From the NCBI GenBank assembly GCA_947457395.1, contig CANGVA010000002.1:17234-81233 (forward strand): 64,000 nt of DNA, in the 5' to 3' direction. This DNA is from Bacteroidota bacterium. GTDB lineage: Bacteria; Bacteroidota; Bacteroidia; UKL13-3. Below the pieces are notes generated by a model that was not told the DNA's origin, searched no databases, and worked only from the letters and a program-made list of their open reading frames with translations. Positions 24,913-35,500 of this stretch are shown one piece after another (positions within the stretch are counted from its first letter, which is position 1; each line of letters starts with the position of its first letter). The translations under genes and the position numbers were made by a program.

Positions 24913-27288
24913 ATGAAACACCAGATACTATCTCTCCTCTTCTTACTCAGTTTTACTTTTTATGCATCCGCCCAGCGTTCGCTTTGTCCTGCTTCTCCCT
25001 ACCCTATGCAGATCACACAGACCGATGGATCAGTGCTAACCATTAAAACACATGGTAACGAAGCTATTCATCATAAAGAAACAGAAGAAGGCTATACCAT
25101 TTTACCAAATGCACAGGGCATTTATGAATATGCCATATTGGATAATAAAGGTTATTTAACGCTAAGCGGTATTAAAGCTGCTAATCAAATAAGCCAAACT
25201 GCCCTACAAAAAAACCTGCCACCAAAGCACCTGCGTTTTAACAGCGTGCAGGTTAAAGCCATGGTGGATGACTTTAATGCCATGAATGCCGAAGCCATAG
25301 AAATGGGGCGCAGGTATAAAGGCACACCAAAAGTAAATTACCCAACCATGGGCAATTTAAAGATGCTGGCCATTTGTATGCAGTTTCCGGATGAGCCTTC
25401 CATTTATCCGATTTCTGTAATCAATGATGTGCTAAACCAGCCCAACTATAATGGTACAGGCAGTTTTAAAGATTATTTTATTGCCAACTCCTACGGGCAA
25501 AGCAACCCTACTATTGATGTGGTAGGCTGGTATACCACTACCCGAAGTAAAAAACAATATGGAACCAAACTAAATGATTCAACAAATAACCCTAATTACA
25601 TGCCATATGTTAAAGAATTAGTTAGTAGAGCGCTTGATTCTGCCGATTTACGGGGTAATATAGATTTCAGGCAATACGATAACGATAAAGACGGGGATAT
25701 GGATGGAGTGATGATTTTTCATGCCGGTTTTGGTGCTGAACAAGGACTCTGGGATAATATCTGGTCACATCGTTCAACCATTTCTGAAACTTTTAAAGAT
25801 GGCGTTTCCATCACAGATTATTGCATTAACCCCGTAAAAAGAAGCTGGAATGGTGAGATAAGAGCCGTAGGAATAGGTGTGCTTACGCACGAGTGGGGGC
25901 ATATTATGGGATTGCCTGATTTGTATGATACAAATAATAAAAATGGCCAATCGGAAGGAATTGGTGAGTGGGGCCTGATGGGCTCTTGCGGCTGGTTAAA
26001 TCAGGAGCGCACACCCTGTATGCTGGAAGCTTGGTCTCGCGTGCAGTTTGGCTGGCTTGATGAAAGAATGCTGGTGCAACCCGGCTCCTATCAATTAAAA
26101 GCAGCTATTGATACCGGTGCATGTTATCGTATCAATACCAGCCGCCTTAATGAATACTACTTGATTGAAAACAGGCAGCGCAAAGGTTTTGATGCTGCAC
26201 TTAAAGGAAGAGGCCTGGCCATCTGGCACATCAATACACAAAAAACAAGTTTGTATCCGGGCAGTAACTCCGTAAATGCCGATACCACCATGTATGGTGT
26301 TGGATTAAAGCAAGCCGATGGCAAGCAGGATTTAGAAAAAAATGTTAATCGTGGCGATGCTGGAGACTTATATCCCGGCACAAGCAATAATGTATTTTTC
26401 AGCAATACCTCGAATCCGTCTTCGTTGCTCCACTATACGGTAGGCGGTACCAGGCAGCCGGCCAATATTTCCATTTCAAATATTACCATGGGTGCTGATA
26501 GCATCATTCGTTTTAGGTTTGGTGCTGTAACTGCAGCAGGTTTTCAGACCAATGTTACAAGAGGCTGCGCACCACTTACGGTTGGTTTTACCAATACATC
26601 AACCGGGGCATCTTTCTTTGAATGGAAATTTGGCAACGACCCAAATCTGATAACCACGCAGGATGCAGTGTATACGTTTGATCTTCCAGGCACCTATGAA
26701 GTAAAACTTACAGTAAAAGACTCAAATAACAGCAACGCAGATGTGGTGACGTATTCCATTATTGTAGATCCTTCTCCGGAGGCTTCGGTAAGGGTTGAGC
26801 GCGGAGACAGTAACCTAATTAATTTTGTGAACACATCCAAAGGCGCCACTTATTACTCATGGTTGTTTGGCACCAACCAAACAGATGGCCGCGAATCTCC
26901 AACTTACAAACTAACCACGCCCGGATTTTTAAAATACCGTATGATTGCATTTGCCAGCAATGGTTGCACTGATACCGTATTTGGTGAAATAGATTTCTGG
27001 CCACTAGGCGCAGCCGATTTACAATCGGTAATGGGTAATTTATTTGCTTATCCAAATCCAACCGGCAAGGATGCAAGCATACATCTGTCATTAAAAAAGA
27101 ATGAGTTTATTCTAGCAGAGGTATTCAATATGCTGGGTGAAAAAACAGGCACCGTTCACAATGGAACACTGGACGCAGGTGATCATTTGCTGCACGTTGC
27201 TGATGAAATAACTGCTGCCGCTGGCATCTACTATATTAAAATCAGTGCAGGTAAACAGCAATCCGTAATAAAACTTGTTAAGCAATGA
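24913..27288 (+). CDS. Secreted M6 family metalloprotease with PKD domains and T9SS type A tail
   Basis: The 791-residue exported protease has a signal peptide (MKHQILSLLFLLSFTFYASAQ); ATG 24913 is preferred over a TTG 12 codons upstream. The catalytic zinc motif HEWGH lies at 326-330, followed by MGLPDLYD and GEWGLMGSCGW, characteristic of the M6 (immune inhibitor A-like) family. Two PKD domains lie near 551-630 (GCAPLTVGFTNTSTG) and 630-705. The last 75-80 residues (LFAYPNPTGKDA to the end) form a T9SS type A sorting domain. It probably degrades proteins outside the cell. comF overlaps its stop by 4 bases (ATGA). Confidence 0.9.
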   Translation: MKHQILSLLFLLSFTFYASAQRSLCPASPYPMQITQTDGSVLTIKTHGNEAIHHKETEEGYTILPNAQGIYEYAILDNKGYLTLSGIKAANQISQTALQKNLPPKHLRFNSVQVKAMVDDFNAMNAEAIEMGRRYKGTPKVNYPTMGNLKMLAICMQFPDEPSIYPISVINDVLNQPNYNGTGSFKDYFIANSYGQSNPTIDVVGWYTTTRSKKQYGTKLNDSTNNPNYMPYVKELVSRALDSADLRGNIDFRQYDNDKDGDMDGVMIFHAGFGAEQGLWDNIWSHRSTISETFKDGVSITDYCINPVKRSWNGEIRAVGIGVLTHEWGHIMGLPDLYDTNNKNGQSEGIGEWGLMGSCGWLNQERTPCMLEAWSRVQFGWLDERMLVQPGSYQLKAAIDTGACYRINTSRLNEYYLIENRQRKGFDAALKGRGLAIWHINTQKTSLYPGSNSVNADTTMYGVGLKQADGKQDLEKNVNRGDAGDLYPGTSNNVFFSNTSNPSSLLHYTVGGTRQPANISISNITMGADSIIRFRFGAVTAAGFQTNVTRGCAPLTVGFTNTSTGASFFEWKFGNDPNLITTQDAVYTFDLPGTYEVKLTVKDSNNSNADVVTYSIIVDPSPEASVRVERGDSNLINFVNTSKGATYYSWLFGTNQTDGRESPTYKLTTPGFLKYRMIAFASNGCTDTVFGEIDFWPLGAADLQSVMGNLFAYPNPTGKDASIHLSLKKNEFILAEVFNMLGEKTGTVHNGTLDAGDHLLHVADEITAAAGIYYIKISAGKQQSVIKLVKQ

Positions 27289-27962
27289 TAAAGGAGTTTG
27301 CCGAACTCTTTTTCCCTAATCTGTGTATTACCTGTAACAACAACCTGCTTAAGCAAGAGGAATTCATATGTAGCAAATGCTTGTATGAATTGCCACAAAC
27401 CGATTACCACAAATTCCCTGAAAACAATTTAGCCAAAACCTTTTGGGGTCGTGTGCCTTTAGAAGCCGTGTTTGCTCTTTTATATTTCAGAAAAGACGGG
27501 CCGGTGCAGGCGTTGATGCATTCGCTAAAATATGCGGGAGGAAAAGAGCTGGCCGTTTTCCTGGGACAATACTATGGTCAAAAGCTAATAGATGCCGGCT
27601 TAATTTATGATGCTGTTGCAGCCATTCCGTTGCATCCGGATAAATTAAGAAAGCGTGGTTATAACCAGAGCGCATGTTTTGCGCAGGGCCTGGCCCAAAG
27701 CATGGGGATGGAAGATGTTAGCTTTGCCGTTGAAAGAGCGGTTGCCACAGAAACACAAACCAAAAAAGATAGGTTTGAGCGCTGGGCAAATGTGGGTGAA
27801 GTTTTTAGGGTAAGCAATGCAGAAGCATTAAAGCATAAAAAACTACTGGTGGTTGATGATGTAATTACAACAGGAGCAACCATTGAGGGGCTTTGTAAAG
27901 TAATACTGGCTGAAGCACCCTGCAACATATCCGTAGGCGCCATTGCTACTCCCCAAAATTAA
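27285..27962 (+). CDS. comF: ComF family phosphoribosyltransferase-like protein
   Basis: The 225-residue protein has the ComF layout: an N-terminal zinc-ribbon-like segment with four cysteines (CITC and CSKC near residues 13-32), then a type I phosphoribosyltransferase fold with RGYNQSACFAQGLA near 125-138 and the PRPP-binding loop LLVVDDVITTGATIEG near 186-201. ComF is needed for DNA uptake in competent bacteria. It overlaps the M6 gene by 4 bases at ATGA, and its stop overlaps the stop of the convergent GNAT gene. Confidence 0.9.
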   Translation: MIKEFAELFFPNLCITCNNNLLKQEEFICSKCLYELPQTDYHKFPENNLAKTFWGRVPLEAVFALLYFRKDGPVQALMHSLKYAGGKELAVFLGQYYGQKLIDAGLIYDAVAAIPLHPDKLRKRGYNQSACFAQGLAQSMGMEDVSFAVERAVATETQTKKDRFERWANVGEVFRVSNAEALKHKKLLVVDDVITTGATIEGLCKVILAEAPCNISVGAIATPQN

Positions 27963-28375
27963 GAGAGCATCATTTTTACATGCGGAATATCCGCTTCCAT
28001 AAATTCATCACCTACCGGAACAAAACCGTGTTTCAGATAAAAGTTTTTAGCTGTTAACTGTGCATGCAAATAAATTTCTCTTCCATCTCTGGGCACTGAT
28101 TGTAACACTTTTTTTAATATGGCAGCACCAACTCCGCTGTTTCGGTATTCCTGCAATACAGCAAAACGCTCCAGCTTAATGCCATTTGCCGTTTCACGCC
28201 AACGTGCGGTACCTGCCGGCTTTCCATCAACCGTTGCAAGAAAATGGTGCGACTCATCTTCATACTCCCATTCAATATCCTCCGGGCAGCTTTGTTCAAT
28301 TACAAAAACTTCTCTTCTAATAGCATGTGCCTCATTTAACTCAGATTGATGCTGTATTTCTTTAACGTGAATCAT
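27959..28375 (-). CDS. GNAT family N-acetyltransferase
   Basis: The 138-residue protein is a single GNAT domain. The start HAIRREVFVIEQSCPEDIEW resembles the ElaA/YjcF-like subgroup. The acetyl-CoA loop EYRNSGVGAAILKKVL near 77-92 has the R-x-x-G-x-G pattern, and NFYLKHGFVPVGDEFMEADI near the end is conserved. The substrate is unknown. It is convergent with comF, sharing 4 bases at the stop codons. Confidence 0.9.
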   Translation of the reverse strand: MIHVKEIQHQSELNEAHAIRREVFVIEQSCPEDIEWEYEDESHHFLATVDGKPAGTARWRETANGIKLERFAVLQEYRNSGVGAAILKKVLQSVPRDGREIYLHAQLTAKNFYLKHGFVPVGDEFMEADIPHVKMMLS

Positions 28376-28632
28376 TGTTTTATGGTTGTTCTTGCAATAT
28401 AAATTTTAAACAGTGAGAAAAGAATACTACGCTGAAAGAGAAAATAAGAGAGAGACGAGATATGAGACAAAATTTTCTAATCTTCTAATAAAAAATCCAT
28501 AATAATTAACCCGCAATAACAAATCTTTCAATCTTTTAATTTTTCAATCTTCTAACACCAACCCCACAATAACAAATCTTTCAATCTTCTTATAAGAAAA
28601 GGATAATAACAAAACTCCAATACGTACCGTTA
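28376..28632. repeat. AT-rich spacer with short repeats of CAATCTT type
   Basis: In this 257-bp gene-free spacer, a 22-bp segment (28514-28535) recurs exactly at 28567-28588, and related pieces (TTCAATCTTCTAA at 28543-28555, TCTAATCTTCTAATAA before) fill much of the rest. The reverse complement of TTCAATCTTCTAA also occurs at 21444-21456 after the DUF4286 gene. No gene or clear hairpin is seen. Confidence 0.7.
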
Positions 28633-31164
28633 TTAAAACTGAATACGTAAACCCAGGTTCAGACTCCATTTCCGTATATCATCATTATTCAGGTAGCTGA
28701 TGCGGTGTATCATACCAAGCGTAAGCAAGCGAAAAATATTTTCTACGCCATAACCAACTTCAGCATAGGGCTTATTGCCAAAAGTATAAACCGGAGAAAG
28801 TGGTCTTCCCTGAGAGTCAGTTTCCGGAAGAAATTGCCTGTTTGCATCTGTTAAATGTCCGTATGCTGCTTTTACCAAAGCAAAATTACGCAGTTTCCAT
28901 TTTTTAAGTAACGGTATACGATTAAAAAATAAACCTTCAAAATGCTGCACATACATAATCTGGCTGTATTCATCGGCAACAAATTCATAAAGATTCATTA
29001 AACTAAAATTAATATCGTTATACAAAAAAGTAGCATTACCACGCGGCACTTCGAGCATGGTATAAGGTAACCGTCCTAATGTTTTACCCACTGTAATGCT
29101 ATAGTCGGCATTACCCAGCACACCTGTGGTAACGTGGTGCGTGATGTTTATCTGCAGTTTATCATAATCAAAATTACCACCCAGCAAATTTTTTATTCCC
29201 CGCGTATAGGCAAAGGTTAGTTCGGGCCAGCGAGATCTGGCAAGGCGCATACGCTGATTGTTTCGCACCACGATATTTTCCTTATAAGCAAATCGTAACT
29301 CAGCTGTTGCAGCCGTATAATTATACTGCTCTGCAATGTTTCCGTTTAAGGCGGGTAAATCAGGGTTAGGTATATACGCAAAAACAAAATTGCCAAGTGG
29401 TTCAAAATGGCTACGTGTAAGCCCGATACGATAAGACCAGTCGCGATTGTATTGGTGCATATAGTTTAACCGGTACTCAATGGTTCGGTTAATGCGGGCG
29501 GAAGCAGCACCTAAATTAATTGCTGCAAACAAATTTGATGCACCGGTATTGCGCTGAAGTGTGTTAGAATTAAAATCCGTTATACCCAAAATATCATAAT
29601 CGTTTTTATGGAAAACACTGATGGTTGACCATTTTTTTCTTGATAGGATGTAATCAGCACCTAGGCCATATTTAAATTTTTCATCTTTTATACCATAAGC
29701 CAAATATCCATGAAGTGTCCATCTGTTTGAGAAAGCTATATTGGTTCTGAATCCTACACGAAAACGAATACTTTCTACTTCATTATACCCTACCAAGAAA
29801 ACATAAGGACCATAATCAATCTTCCCCTTGCGGTAGTATCCTTCCAATGCCAGCCTTATGATATCAATATACGTTTTGATAATGGGAAGATTGCGCACAG
29901 AATCTATCATATGAATCATTTGCTGCTCTACCTTACTGAATGGTTCCGTGCGCACACTGTCCCAATAGCGTTCGTTATGTAAATCAATGCTATCACTTCG
30001 TTCGGTGGTTACATCAAAAAACGAGTCGGGCATTTTCTTGTTCACCTTAAAACCGCTGTTTGCCCGATAGATTTTTGCAATGAAGCCACTGCTATTTTTA
30101 CTAAGCTGTGCCACATCCACAATGATTCTTGTTTTGGCAGGCAACCAGGGACCGGCATCGGTTTGTACCATTTCCTGCTGTATTTTTAGCCTGTCTATAA
30201 AATTCAGATTAGCCGTTGGCGAAATTTCAACATGAATTCTTTTAAGCGCAAAGGAACCATCTGCAATCCAAATGGTACCCAGAAATCCAAGGTCTTCTTC
30301 TCTTCTTAAATTAAGTTTTATTTTATAGCATTTATGTCCATCAATATAATTTGTATCAAGAAGCGTGTAGATATAATAGGTATTGCTGCCTGTTGCAATT
30401 GGCGATATAAAGTCCTTTCCTAAAATGCGTAGCCAGTTTTGATTAAAATTAAACTGAAGCGCACCTGCGCCAAGTAAATCGGCCACATAGCCGCCCTGTT
30501 GCACTCCAAAACCTTTAATGCTACTTGCATCAATTATTTCTTTGTACACGGAAGGTGATTTTTGTGCAAAATATCGTGAATGGGTTTCACTTATAAACAA
30601 GGGTACGATATACTTACCATCTTCATTTTTTATCTGATGGGTAGTATCAAATAATGATTTGATGGGCTTCAGCATCACATTATTCTTCATCTCTTCCGAA
30701 ATCTCATTCATGGAAACATCCATCTTGTTATAGCTGCGGTACTCATAAGCATCCAAGCCGGACTGGTCAAACAGCTCACGGTTTTGCTGTGCTTTTCTAA
30801 TGATGCGCAAGGCTGGGTTTTCACCAGCTTTAATAACTACCTCCTTGAGTTCTGTTGTTGCCGGTTTCATCTCTATGATGAGGTGTTGTTTTTGGCCCTG
30901 CTTTAGTTTTTTATATACGGTTATATAACCAACATAACTTATTGTCAGGGTATCTACATCCAAGTTAGTTTTAATGCTGAAGTTGCCATCAAAATCGGTA
31001 GTAGTGCCAATTCGTGTTCCCTTAAAACCAATGCTCACAAATGGTAGTGGCTCAGGCCTGCCCTTTTCTAAAACTCGGCCGGTTATAATTGTTTCCTGCT
31101 GTGCCACTGCCGGCAGCGAACAAAATAGCAAGATAAAGATGTAAATTACTTTTTTTAAAGGCAT
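28633..31164 (-). CDS. DUF5686 / carboxypeptidase-like regulatory domain outer-membrane protein
   Basis: The 843-residue protein has a signal peptide (MPLKKVIYIFILLFCSLPAVAQ), then a CarboxypepD_reg-like beta domain near 25-110 (ITGRVLEKGRPEPLPFVSI, TTDFDGNFSI, TISYVGY). The long rest matches the DUF5686 pattern: PALRIIRKAQQNRELFD near 127-143, YEYRSYNKMD, and a strand-rich C-terminal half likely to form a beta barrel, ending in the aromatic LRIQF. These proteins are widespread in Bacteroidota, related to SusC-like regulators in their first domain only. The gene lies 3 bases after the cyclophilin gene, so the two are one operon and the chaperone-like partner may help it fold. Confidence 0.88.
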   Translation of the reverse strand: MPLKKVIYIFILLFCSLPAVAQQETIITGRVLEKGRPEPLPFVSIGFKGTRIGTTTDFDGNFSIKTNLDVDTLTISYVGYITVYKKLKQGQKQHLIIEMKPATTELKEVVIKAGENPALRIIRKAQQNRELFDQSGLDAYEYRSYNKMDVSMNEISEEMKNNVMLKPIKSLFDTTHQIKNEDGKYIVPLFISETHSRYFAQKSPSVYKEIIDASSIKGFGVQQGGYVADLLGAGALQFNFNQNWLRILGKDFISPIATGSNTYYIYTLLDTNYIDGHKCYKIKLNLRREEDLGFLGTIWIADGSFALKRIHVEISPTANLNFIDRLKIQQEMVQTDAGPWLPAKTRIIVDVAQLSKNSSGFIAKIYRANSGFKVNKKMPDSFFDVTTERSDSIDLHNERYWDSVRTEPFSKVEQQMIHMIDSVRNLPIIKTYIDIIRLALEGYYRKGKIDYGPYVFLVGYNEVESIRFRVGFRTNIAFSNRWTLHGYLAYGIKDEKFKYGLGADYILSRKKWSTISVFHKNDYDILGITDFNSNTLQRNTGASNLFAAINLGAASARINRTIEYRLNYMHQYNRDWSYRIGLTRSHFEPLGNFVFAYIPNPDLPALNGNIAEQYNYTAATAELRFAYKENIVVRNNQRMRLARSRWPELTFAYTRGIKNLLGGNFDYDKLQINITHHVTTGVLGNADYSITVGKTLGRLPYTMLEVPRGNATFLYNDINFSLMNLYEFVADEYSQIMYVQHFEGLFFNRIPLLKKWKLRNFALVKAAYGHLTDANRQFLPETDSQGRPLSPVYTFGNKPYAEVGYGVENIFRLLTLGMIHRISYLNNDDIRKWSLNLGLRIQF

Positions 31165-31167
31165 GCA

Positions 31168-31998
31168 CTATGGAAGCAGGCGCATCTTTATCCTCACATC
31201 CCTGAGAGGCCTGTCGTTTTCATCGCGGGGTAAATTAGCGATAAAATCAACAACTTCCATACCTGAAACTACTTCACCAAAAACTGTGTATTGCTTATCC
31301 AGGTGAGGTACGCCACCTGGTTTGATATACTGTTGTATCATTTGCGTGGTAAAATCCATCTGATAAGGCCTGAATAACTCATCTACTTGCGCTTTGAGTT
31401 TAAGTGAATATTGCACCAATCCTGCACTGTCACCGCGGAGATTATAATCCCCAAATTTATCCTTAACTGAATCTGTAGCCATTATAACGGAGAGCAATGT
31501 CATTTTACCTGCATAGTTATACTCATTCATTACCTTGGTTAACTCTTTGGTTGACCAACGCTTGCCTGAAACGATATAAAATTGCCCGGCACTAGATGAG
31601 TAGTCAGAATCAGGGGTTCTGGCCGCTGCAAGCGCTCCGCGTTTATGGTAATACTCCGGTACAAACTCAGGCGGTATCTTATAGTCCAGATCTGTATCGC
31701 CCAGATTATCACCGGGTTTGGCTTTGCGTGAGTTGGGATCTCCGGCCTGAATCACAAATTCAGGAATAGCACGGTGAAATAAGAGACTATCGTAATAACC
31801 CGCCCTTACCAACTGAATAAAATTATCACGATGGCGAGGTGTTTTGTTATACAATTTAATAATAATTTTACCATAAGTGGTGCTTATTTCCACCTTTTGT
31901 TCAGATGTTGCTTTGCTTTCTGATCGGCCTTGCGCAAGCACATCATTTCCGGCAATGCACAAAAAAATAGCTATTAAAAAAGTAACCTTGCGTATCAT
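31168..31998 (-). CDS. Exported cyclophilin-type peptidyl-prolyl isomerase
   Basis: The 276-residue protein has a signal peptide (MIRKVTFLIAIFLCIAGNDVLAQ) from ATG 31998; an in-frame TTG three codons earlier is rejected. The cyclophilin fold is shown by TTYGKIIIKLYNKTPRHRDNF near 42-62, FHRAIPEFVIQAGDP near 76-90, SSAGQFYIV near 136-144 and YTVFGEVVSGMEVVDFIA near 237-254. Between the two last parts is an insertion of about 90 mainly helical residues, seen in other Bacteroidota homologues. It probably catalyses proline isomerisation in the periplasm. It is the first gene of an operon with the DUF5686 gene. Confidence 0.92.
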   Translation of the reverse strand: MIRKVTFLIAIFLCIAGNDVLAQGRSESKATSEQKVEISTTYGKIIIKLYNKTPRHRDNFIQLVRAGYYDSLLFHRAIPEFVIQAGDPNSRKAKPGDNLGDTDLDYKIPPEFVPEYYHKRGALAAARTPDSDYSSSAGQFYIVSGKRWSTKELTKVMNEYNYAGKMTLLSVIMATDSVKDKFGDYNLRGDSAGLVQYSLKLKAQVDELFRPYQMDFTTQMIQQYIKPGGVPHLDKQYTVFGEVVSGMEVVDFIANLPRDENDRPLRDVRIKMRLLP

Positions 31999-32108
31999 AT
32001 GCGGCAAATTATAATAAAGTTATGAAAATTCATGGCGTTCGGGTATCATCTTTACAGGCTTTGGCATTCGTTCAGCATGTATGATGTATTTATTGCCTGT
32101 TTGGTTGC

Positions 32109-32477
32109 TTAAAGGGTATCTAAAATTCCTTCTTCATCAAAATATTTAACAACCAACTTTTTTAACAGGCTTTCCTGCTTCAGCAAATCGGCATAGGGTA
32201 GTTTTTTCAATTCGTCATAATGAGGCCAGCCATCTTCGTCATGATGAGAAAGGCGATAATAACCATCATAACTCAGCAGCTTGCATGTAGCCACATGCAT
32301 CAAATCCATTTTCTCATCTTTGGTATAATTTCTGTTTTGGCCAAGCTCCCTTACACCTATCAAAAAAAGCAAGCCATTCATATCCGGTTTCTTATCAAAT
32401 TGCTTTTTTAGCCCGAAAATGATTTTATACCATTTCATCTTGGTTTCCTCATCCAGTTCAAACAATTCTTCTTCCAT
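32109..32477 (-). CDS. Conserved hypothetical protein
   Basis: The 122-residue, acidic, cytosolic protein has no family name I can give with confidence. It resembles a small Bacteroidota protein with the pattern ETKMKWYKIIFGLKKQF, KPDMNGLLFLIGVRELG and DGWPHYDELKKLP. It is likely mostly helical, with no signal peptide or membrane segment. It is divergent from the lamin-tail-domain gene and lies 111 bases upstream of the cyclophilin gene on the same strand. Confidence 0.75.
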   Translation of the reverse strand: MEEELFELDEETKMKWYKIIFGLKKQFDKKPDMNGLLFLIGVRELGQNRNYTKDEKMDLMHVATCKLLSYDGYYRLSHHDEDGWPHYDELKKLPYADLLKQESLLKKLVVKYFDEEGILDTL

Positions 32478-32530
32478 AACAAGTTGCGAATTAACACCAA
32501 CATTGTAAAACTTTGTTATATTTAAACCCG

Positions 32531-35500
32531 ATGAATAAACATTTTATTGTAATTATTTTTCTGTGTTTATTGCAATCAGCTTTCGCTCAGCTCAATGAAA
32601 GCTTTACGGATGGTGATTTTTCCTTAGGCCCTACTTGGCAGGGCGATGATTCCTTATTTCGGGTAAACGCTTCCTTGCAACTGCAAAGTAGTGGCACTGC
32701 AGGTACTTCAAAAGATATTTATTTAGGTACCCCTTGTACCATTGCGCAAGGTGAGTGGCGATTCTGGGTAAGGTTTAATCTGAGTCCTAGTACGGCCAAT
32801 TTCTGCCGATACTACCTGATGAGCGACAACCTTAACCTGAAAGGTGCATTAAATGGATACTATATACAATTGGGGGGAATAAGTGGTAACAACGATTCAC
32901 TAATGCTAATGAAGCAAAAAGGAAACATAGTTACTCAAATTATTGGTGGCAGAAGAGCTACTGTAGCCAAAGCAAATAATGTGGTAGGCATACGTGTGCT
33001 GAGAAACGCATCCGGCAACTGGCAATTGTTTAGCGATACGCTTGGAGGAAATAATTATGTTGCAGAAGGTAGCGGAACTGATAATGAATTCACATTCTCA
33101 GCTTATACCGGGTGGTTTATCAAGTTCACCTCTTCAAATATCACCAATTTCTTTTTGGATGATGTTTATACGGGCCCTGTGATTGCAGATAATACCCCAC
33201 CTGTTATTGACAGTATTGGTATAATAAATTCAAATACGCTACGCATTAAGTTCTCTGAAGCTATTGAAGTTAACTCAGTAACCGATGTTGTGAATTACAC
33301 CATCAATAATGGTATTGGTAATCCTATTTCTGCAGATACCGAACCAGGAAATAACCAAGTTGCTGTGCTCTCGTTCTTTTCAACATTCACAAATAAAAGT
33401 AATTATACCATTAGCATATCCGGCATAAGAGACCAAGCAGGGAATACCATGCAGCCTACTCAACGCAACTTTATATATTATGTACCCGCGGCTGAAGATG
33501 TGTTGATTTCTGAATGGATGGCAGATCCCTCGCCACCGGTTATTTCGCTTCCCGAGCAAGAGTTTATTGAGTTACATAACCAAGCAGGCATTCCAATTAA
33601 TCTTAAAAACTGGTCCGTATCAGATGGAGCCGCTAGTGCTATGCTGCCTGAAATTGTTATTCCTGCCGATAGTTTTATTATTCTTTGTGCAGCAGCACAG
33701 GTATCAGCATTTACTCCATATGGCCTTGTGGCGGGCATTAATGGATTTCCCTCATTAAATAATGCGGGTGATGCCATCATACTTAAATCTCCTGCAGGTA
33801 ATATCATTCATCAGCTAAACTATGACCTTAGCTGGTATAATGACGCAACCAAAGTTGATGGCGGTTGGAGCATAGAATTGATTAATCGCAACAGGATCTG
33901 TTCAGGCAGGCAAAACTATACTGCGTCCATTGCTGCAAACGGTGCAACACCCGGCAAGAAAAATAGCGTATGGGAGAACACCATTGATAGCACAGCTCCA
34001 CAGATAAAAAAAGTTATTTGTAAAAGCCCTAATGAAATTATTCTGGTTTTAAATGAGGGTGCAGATTTTAGTAGTATTGGCACATCTGTTATTGCAATTA
34101 ATAATGGCATTAGTATAGCATCTAAAAGTAGCATTTCAATACAAAACGACAGCCTACTGTTGTTGTTAAACCCTTTACTGCAAAATAAGCAGACCTATAT
34201 CATAACCATGAATGGCATAAGGGATTGCAAGCAAAATAGCTCCATCAACACTCAGGCTACATTTACTTACTTCCAGTCTGATACAGCTAAAACATATGAT
34301 GTATTGCTAACCGAAATAATGGCAGATCCGGACCCGAGAATAGGTTTACCCGCTGCTGAATACGTTGAATTATATAACCGCAGCTCCAGAAATATCTCGC
34401 TGAAAAACTGGCAACTCAGAGATGCAACCGGAGTGGTATTATTGCCTGACTTGTTATTGCTGCCTGATAGTTTTATTGTCTTATGTGCACCAAATAATGC
34501 GTCACTGTTTTCAGGAATGAGCAATGTTGTGGGCTTAAATAATTTTCCATCGTTATCTAATGACGGGGAAACAATAAGCATAAGAAATGCAGATGGCAAG
34601 GTAATACATGCCGTTAGCTATTCCTCGTTGTGGTACCGGAATAATTTGAAAAAAGATGGGGGTTGGAGCCTTGAAATGATAGACGTAAAAAATCCTTGTG
34701 GCGAAGCCGGCAACTGGCAAGCCAGTCAAAGCAACAAAGGTGGCACACCGGGTCGAAACAATAGCGTGCGTAGCAATAATCGTGATTTATTGGCTCCGGA
34801 ATTAATCAGGGTTTATCCTGCAGACAGCAGCCAACTTATATTATATTTTAGTGAATCGCTCGATTCAAACACCATCTACCGTATACAACATTATCAATTT
34901 AATCCTGCACTATCCTTTACTGCACTTTCAGCGGTTGCCCCGCATTTTAAAGAGGTAAGCATCAACCTTTCATCAGCCCTGCAAAAAAATATTATTTACC
35001 GTTTAATTACCGACTCTATAGCCGACTGTGCAGGCAAACTCATTCAAACAAAAGATTATGCAGACTTTGGTTTACCTGAACCATTTGCCCCTGGTGAACT
35101 GATAATAAATGAATTGCTCTTTAACCCTAAAACCGGAGGAAGCGATTTTGTTGAACTTTATAATAATAGCAATAAGGTAATTGATTTAAAACAATTGCGC
35201 ATAGCAGATACGGATGACAGGGATAGTCTGAATAATATTTATTCAGTTGCACCTTCAGGGTATATTGTTTTACCTGAACAATATATTGTGCTAACAGAAA
35301 ATCCGGATATCATTGTGTTGAATTATTTTGGGGCAGACAGGCTAAAAATGATTCAAACTAGTTTGCCATCTCTTAATGATGATGAAGGCAATTGTGTCAT
35401 AGCAGATGCTGCAGGTTTAAGATATGATCAGTTTAATTATGATGATGATTTGCACTTTGCTTTGCTGGATGATAAAAACGGTGTGAGTTTAGAGCGCATA

